From: Acetobacterium bakii
Lineage (GTDB): Bacteria; Bacillota; Clostridia; Eubacteriales; Eubacteriaceae
Assembly (NCBI RefSeq): GCF_001263355.1
Contig: NZ_LGYO01000004.1
Location: 1 to 64,000 of the forward strand
DNA length: 64,000 nt
Direction of reading: 5' to 3'
Shown one piece after another: positions 59,924 through 64,000 of this stretch (its first letter is position 1; each line of letters opens with the position of its first letter). The position numbers were made by a program, and so were the translations under genes. The notes beneath the pieces were generated by a model. The model was given only the letters and a program-made list of their open reading frames with translations. It was not told where the DNA came from and searched no databases.

Positions 59924-60874
59924 ATGGATAATATCGCCTTAACCGCCCAGGATGTTGCAGACATGCTTAAAATTGCTAAAAACACCGTCTATGAACTCAT
60001 AAAGAGAGATGAATTAAATTCATATAAGGTCGGCCGAAAGGTACGCTTTACACTCAGTGATGTGGAAGCTTACATTGCCCGCTCTAAGTGTATCCAACCT
60101 GCTATTCCCGTGGATGAAATTGACAAATCAGAGGAACCCCCGTTTCATCCAAACCCCAAATCCACTGGTAAAGATTTCATCATTTGCGGACAGGATTTAA
60201 TGCTTGACGTATTATCCAGCCATATTGAAAAACACCCCCAGGGTGTTCGGGCACTCCGCTCCTATATCGGCAGCTATAACAGCCTGGTCGCCTTGTATCA
60301 CGGTACTGTTCAGGTTGCCACAGCCCATCTATGGGATGGGGATACCGGCGAATACAATGTTCCCTTTGTACGACGGCTCCTCCCCGGCATTCCCACCGTA
60401 ATCATTCACCTGACCTGTCGCGTTCAGGGTTTTTACGTGGCACAAGGGAATCCCAAAAGCATTAAAACCTGGAGTGATTTAATTCGACCGGATATCACCA
60501 TGATTAACCGGGAAAAAGGTTCCGGATCCCGGATCCTGCTGGATGAACATTTCCGGCTTCTGGGCATTAACGGAAATACCATTAATGGTTATCATCGGGA
60601 GAGCCAGTCCCACTTTGCTGTAGCCAGCACGGTTGGCCGAGGTGGAGCTGATGTTGCTCTGGGCCAGGAAAAGGTTGCAAAACAGGTTAAAAGCGTGGAC
60701 TTTATTCCGCTGCAAACTGAACGTTACGATTTGGTGATTAAGCGAGAAGATTTTGATTCTCCCGCTGTTCAGGCAATTTTAGCCATCCTGAATTCTGAAG
60801 AATTCAAACTTGAATTTGAGGGTATCGAAGGATATGATATCAGCGAAATGGGTAAGATTATTGCCGAAATTTAA
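59924..60874 (+). CDS. HTH-PBP one-component regulator
   Basis: About 316 residues. The N-terminal excisionase-type helix-turn-helix (residues ~1-55: LTAQDVADMLKIAKNTVYEL, VGRKVRFTLSDVEAYI) is fused to a periplasmic-binding-like domain (~90-310; RLLPGIPTVIIHLTCRVQGFYV, GSGSRILLDEHFR). In such proteins the PBP domain senses oxyanions or cofactors intracellularly. Divergent from modBC, so a molybdate or tungstate sensor is likely (inference). The ATG at 59924 has GGAGAG; the longer frame to 59858 overlaps the promoter. Confidence 0.85.
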   Translation: MDNIALTAQDVADMLKIAKNTVYELIKRDELNSYKVGRKVRFTLSDVEAYIARSKCIQPAIPVDEIDKSEEPPFHPNPKSTGKDFIICGQDLMLDVLSSHIEKHPQGVRALRSYIGSYNSLVALYHGTVQVATAHLWDGDTGEYNVPFVRRLLPGIPTVIIHLTCRVQGFYVAQGNPKSIKTWSDLIRPDITMINREKGSGSRILLDEHFRLLGINGNTINGYHRESQSHFAVASTVGRGGADVALGQEKVAKQVKSVDFIPLQTERYDLVIKREDFDSPAVQAILAILNSEEFKLEFEGIEGYDISEMGKIIAEI

Positions 60875-60903
60875 TTGCATAAACTATCTTAAAACCTGAA
60901 AAG

Positions 60904-60941
60904 ACCGACTGGATAATTGCTTATATCCAATCGGTTTTTTA
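60904..60941 (+). terminator. Terminator after HTH-PBP gene
   Basis: ACCGACTGGATA and TATCCAATCGGT pair around a short loop and run into TTTTTT, 30 nt past the stop codon. Confidence 0.88.
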
Positions 60942-60976
60942 TTATTGTCCGAACACCTTTGCTTCTCTGACTATTC

Positions 60977-62119
60977 TCAAATTCCATGAGACTTGACTGA
61001 GAATTCATAGATTTTCTCGACCACAGCCATCAATTCATCCTCAGAAAGATCATAAAACAAGGGCAATCGCAATAAACGTTCGCTTTCTCTGGTGGTATAA
61101 CGATCCTTCCCATTAAATCTGCCAAATCGCAATCCCGCCGGGGAACTATGCAATGGAATATAATGAAAGACGGAGAAAATCTCATTTTCTTTAAGGTAAT
61201 GAATGAGTTGATCCCGTTCGATCATATCTTTAAGCTTGATATAAAATAAATGTCCATTATGCTCACATTCATCTGGAACATATGGCAACTCAATGATTTT
61301 TTCATCGGCCAGAGGTTTTAACAGCTCACCATATTGACACCATAAGTTCCGACGCCTTTGGTTGATTTTTTGTGCTTCATCAAGCTGTGCCAACAGGTAG
61401 GCGGCATTAATATCACTGGGTAAATAAGAGGACCCCTCATCAACCCAGGTGTACTTGTCCGCTTTACCTCTTAAAAAGTCATTTCGATTGGTTCCATTAT
61501 TCCGAATAATTTCAGCACGTTCACCGAAGTTTTTATGATTGATTAAAATGGCTCCGCCTTCACCCATTGAATAATTTTTGGATTCATGAAAGCTGTAGCA
61601 CCCTAAATCCCCAATACTCCCCAATGCCTTACCCTTGTATTTTGCCATTACTCCCTGAGCCGAATCTTCAACGACAAACAAGTTATACTGTCGGGCAATG
61701 GCCATGATTTTATCCATGTCACAGCTAACCCCGGCATAATGAACGGGTACGATGATCTTTGTTTTTTCTGTAATAGCCGCTTCGATTAAATTCTCATCCA
61801 TATTCATGGTATCCGGCCGAATATCCACAAAGACGATTTTAGCCCCCCGTAAAACAAAAGCATTGGCCGTTGAGACATAGGTAAAGGATGGCATAATCAC
61901 CTCATCTCCCGGTTTAATCTTACATAGGTTAGCCGCCATTTCCAACGCATGCGTACAGGAGGTCGTCAGCAAAACTTTTGTGGCTTTTGTCTGATCAATG
62001 AGCCAATCGGTACAGGCCTTTGTAAAGGGCCCATCCCCACTGATGTGGTTGGCTGTAATGGCTTCATGCATATAATCCAGTTCTTTTCCCAAAAGAGGGG
62101 ATTTATTAAATGGTATCAT
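60977..62119 (-). CDS. rffA: dTDP-4-amino-4,6-dideoxygalactose transaminase
   Basis: A 380-residue DegT/DnrJ/EryC1/StrS aminotransferase of the RffA/WecE group: MIPFNKSPLLGKELDYM start, TTSCTHALEMAANL, IMPSFTYVSTANAFVLRG, VVEDSAQGVMAKYKGKALG, CYSFHESKNYSMGEGGA (PLP Lys in SKNYS). Length equals E. coli WecE. It makes a 4-amino sugar nucleotide for surface glycans. No other glycan gene is in the window. Confidence 0.9.
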   Translation of the reverse strand: MIPFNKSPLLGKELDYMHEAITANHISGDGPFTKACTDWLIDQTKATKVLLTTSCTHALEMAANLCKIKPGDEVIMPSFTYVSTANAFVLRGAKIVFVDIRPDTMNMDENLIEAAITEKTKIIVPVHYAGVSCDMDKIMAIARQYNLFVVEDSAQGVMAKYKGKALGSIGDLGCYSFHESKNYSMGEGGAILINHKNFGERAEIIRNNGTNRNDFLRGKADKYTWVDEGSSYLPSDINAAYLLAQLDEAQKINQRRRNLWCQYGELLKPLADEKIIELPYVPDECEHNGHLFYIKLKDMIERDQLIHYLKENEIFSVFHYIPLHSSPAGLRFGRFNGKDRYTTRESERLLRLPLFYDLSEDELMAVVEKIYEFSVKSHGI

Positions 62120-62230
62120 GGTGTTAACATCCTTTTTAAAATTTTATCCAATTTTGCGAGATTTCTTCGACATCGCTTTACCGTTGAAACCACAAAGGCC
62201 TTTGTCACAGCCTTGCCCGTTTTTAACAAA

Positions 62231-62265
62231 TAAAAAGAAAGATACCGATTCTAAATACCGGTATC
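62231..62265 (-). terminator. Terminator after tauB-like gene
   Basis: On the minus strand GATACCG and CGGTATC pair around an 11-nt loop and run into TTTCTTTTTA, about 30 nt past the ATPase stop. Confidence 0.82.
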
Positions 62266-62295
62266 CCACTAAAAGGTCTGTTTTTCAGGTATCAT

Positions 62296-63081
62296 TCAGG
62301 TATCAATCAAATCCAGAATTGCTTCTTTCAGTTTAAGATATTCTTCGTTAATCTGCACACGACCGGTTCGGGAATCAACAGCATTTTCGATGAAATCTAA
62401 ATTCAGTTCCTTGATAATCGTACCCGGACTGCTAGACATTACCAAAACACGAGTACCCAAAGAAAGTGCTTCATCAACATCGTGGGTGATCATAAAAATG
62501 GTATTGTGATTCTTTTTCCAGATATCCCGGATGAGTTTCTGCATTTGAATCCGTGTCAGTGCATCCAAAGCCCCTAAAGGTTCATCCATCAGCATCACCT
62601 CGGGCTCATTGGCCAGAACACGTGCCAGGGCAACCCGTTGTTTCATGCCGCCGGACAACTCGAAAATTACCTGATCTTCAAATTTTAGCAGATTAACCTG
62701 TTCCAGATAATGCGTGGCAATTTCTGTAATGTCCTTTTTTGGCAATCTTTTCATTTTTGGTCCGAATTCGATATTTTTTCGAACGCTCATCCAGGGGTAT
62801 AATGAGGCCGACTGAAAAACCACGCCGCGGTTCCAATCCGGCCCCACCACTTCTTTTCCATTCATCAGGAAGGTACCTTCCGTTTGTTTTAAAAATCCGG
62901 CAATAACCTTCAGCAACGTGCTTTTTCCACATCCCGACGGACCCAGAACGCAGATGAAATCGCCTCTGTGGATGGTCAGATTGATATCATGAATTGCTTT
63001 AACGGGCTCGTTGCTGCCGGTATAGTCGACTCCCAGCTTTTTGATTTCGATTATGATATCACCTAAATTTTTATCTTTCAT
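62296..63081 (-). CDS. Taurine/sulfonate-type ABC ATPase
   Basis: About 261 residues: Walker A LGPSGCGKSTLLKVIAG, Q-loop VVFQSASLYPWMSVR, signature LSGGMKQRVALARV, Walker B VMLMDEPLGALDA, H-loop MITHDVDEA. TauB/SsuB/NrtD group. The ATG at 63081 follows GAGAG and lies 10 nt after the binding-protein stop. A permease gene is not seen in this window; it may be upstream or further away. Confidence 0.87.
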   Translation of the reverse strand: MKDKNLGDIIIEIKKLGVDYTGSNEPVKAIHDINLTIHRGDFICVLGPSGCGKSTLLKVIAGFLKQTEGTFLMNGKEVVGPDWNRGVVFQSASLYPWMSVRKNIEFGPKMKRLPKKDITEIATHYLEQVNLLKFEDQVIFELSGGMKQRVALARVLANEPEVMLMDEPLGALDALTRIQMQKLIRDIWKKNHNTIFMITHDVDEALSLGTRVLVMSSSPGTIIKELNLDFIENAVDSRTGRVQINEEYLKLKEAILDLIDT

Positions 63082-63091
63082 TCGTTTTCTC

Positions 63092-64000
63092 TCAATTCTC
63101 CAGCGACATTTCAATGTATATCGGATTAATAAATGCATCGAAAGCTTCCTGAGATGGAGAAATCTCGATGGAGTGCTGGGTTTGCAGAAAATCTGCAGTA
63201 TCTTTCATGATTTTGGAAAAATGGCCCGGTGTATCCGTTGTTCCCATATAGTCAGCACCCAGGGCCTCTTGTGGCGTTAACCAGAGGGAACCTTCCATTT
63301 GCAATAAGGCTTCCTCCGGGGTAATTTCCAATTCTTTTGCTACGGCCGCTGCACTTTGCTGTCCATCACGGCGGTAAGTATCCCCGCCTTCACTTAAACA
63401 TTTTATAAAATTGGCCACCAGTTCGGGATACTTGCCTGAAAATTCTTTGCGAACCAGACAAACATTCGCCGTTACATATCCCTTTTCAGCCATTTCCTCA
63501 CTGCTGACAAGCATGGACCCGTTTTTCAACAGTTCTCCCAGGGTTGGTTGCCAGGAATAGGCAGCTTGAATATCGCCTCTTTCCCAGGCTGCTACAATAT
63601 CCTGGGTTTGCATGTCCAGAAGTTCGACATCATTTTCAATGCCCGCTTCTTTTAAATAATTCAGCAGACTATAATGAGCAGTACTTGCAAAAGGGGTGGC
63701 GATTTTCTGTCCTTTGAGATTCTCAGCACTGTTAATGTTTGAGCCATTTTTCACCGCCAGTCCTTCGATCTTACCCAATACCTCATGAATCCAGATAAGC
63801 TCCACATCCAACCCACTTGATAAAGCGATAATCCCATTGGTATTGCCCATTGTTGCGAAATCAATACTACCCGAGGCCAAAGCCTTGTTGGCATCCACGC
63901 CAGAATCGAATATAATAAAATTACAGGTGATCCCCTGATCCGTAAAGTACTGATCGTAGATTCCCATGGTCTTTGCCACCATTTCATCATTAGGCACCCG
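63092..64000 (-). CDS. Taurine/sulfonate-type substrate-binding protein (partial)
   Basis: About 302 residues are visible; the frame continues past the window's right edge, so the N-terminus and any signal peptide are missing. A GTG at 63997 is not a credible start. Family features: VDANKALASGSIDFATMGN, LAVKNGSNI, QKIATPFASTAHYSLLNYL, DIVAAWERGDIQAAYSWQPT. This matches TauA/SsuA-like proteins. Substrate taurine, sulfonate or another small ligand is not decided by the sequence. Confidence 0.85.
   Translation of the reverse strand, partial: RVPNDEMVAKTMGIYDQYFTDQGITCNFIIFDSGVDANKALASGSIDFATMGNTNGIIALSSGLDVELIWIHEVLGKIEGLAVKNGSNINSAENLKGQKIATPFASTAHYSLLNYLKEAGIENDVELLDMQTQDIVAAWERGDIQAAYSWQPTLGELLKNGSMLVSSEEMAEKGYVTANVCLVRKEFSGKYPELVANFIKCLSEGGDTYRRDGQQSAAAVAKELEITPEEALLQMEGSLWLTPQEALGADYMGTTDTPGHFSKIMKDTADFLQTQHSIEISPSQEAFDAFINPIYIEMSLEN

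Noticed and set aside
1-64000. CRISPR array, prophage or insertion sequence
   Set aside because: No regularly spaced direct repeats, cas genes, integrase, transposase or phage structural genes were recognised; the palindromic elements lack a transposase gene.

Overview
The window looks like a chromosomal segment of a strictly anaerobic, low-GC acetogenic Firmicute, most likely Acetobacterium or a close relative. The main reason is an almost complete hydrogen-dependent CO2 reductase (HDCR) gene cluster: a selenocysteine formate dehydrogenase, HycB-type ferredoxin-like subunits, FdhD and an HydA2-type [FeFe]-hydrogenase. It sits beside the genes for selenocysteine and molybdenum-cofactor synthesis. 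The acetoin/2,3-butanediol pathway, queuosine salvage and TPP- and preQ1-type riboswitches also fit this group. Identification is from remembered protein families; no search was run.

Layout, left to right. (1) 0.3-6.4 kb: an AmmeMemoRadiSam pair, then a nadA-nadB-nadC-niaR operon with a palindromic operator lying over its own promoter. (2) 6.4-9.8 kb: a sparse region with an orphan protein, a CYTH-CHAD protein and a cluster of roughly 100-nt palindromic repeats. (3) 9.8-11.9 kb: queT-queF behind a preQ1-I-like riboswitch, and a DegV protein. (4) 12.2-16.6 kb: ndh2-dmkB-dmkA, resembling the quinone arm of the flavin-based extracellular electron transfer locus, and a lipoprotein. (5) 16.8-20.6 kb: a TPP-riboswitch-controlled ABC importer for a thiamine precursor, with two small thiamine-binding-type proteins and a methyltransferase. 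(6) 20.9-31 kb: the acetoin dehydrogenase operon (DUF6506-acoA-acoB-acoX-acoC-acoL-Lin0512), a butanediol dehydrogenase and AcoR, with sigma-54 promoters and shared upstream palindromes.

(7) 31.4-36.8 kb: a molybdopterin-binding protein, YedF, a DUF3343 putative Se/S carrier, a class-V cysteine desulfurase, and an ATP-dependent activator with a double-cubane-cluster-type protein. This is an unusual mix of selenium handling and low-potential reductase genes. (8) 37.0-44.2 kb: the HDCR operon. fdhF1 survives only as a C-terminal remnant, so the selenocysteine enzyme FdhF2 is the only intact formate dehydrogenase here. (9) 44.2-53.2 kb: mobA, tRNA-Sec, two unrecognised or poorly recognised small genes, selB, selA, a MOSC protein, mobB, moeA (behind a long structured leader resembling the Moco RNA motif) and selD. 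(10) 53.4-56.5 kb: thiM-thiE-HAD-thiD under a second TPP riboswitch. (11) 56.7-64 kb: an HD-GYP protein, modBC with a divergent DNA-binding/periplasmic-binding-like regulator, a sugar aminotransferase and part of a taurine/sulfonate-type ABC system.

Functionally, regions 7-9 and 11 form one theme: molybdate uptake, molybdopterin dinucleotide synthesis, selenium activation, selenocysteine insertion and the Se/Mo enzyme that uses them. Almost all genes are on the minus strand. No insertion sequence, prophage, integrase or CRISPR array was recognised; the only apparent mobile or repetitive DNA is the palindromic element family.
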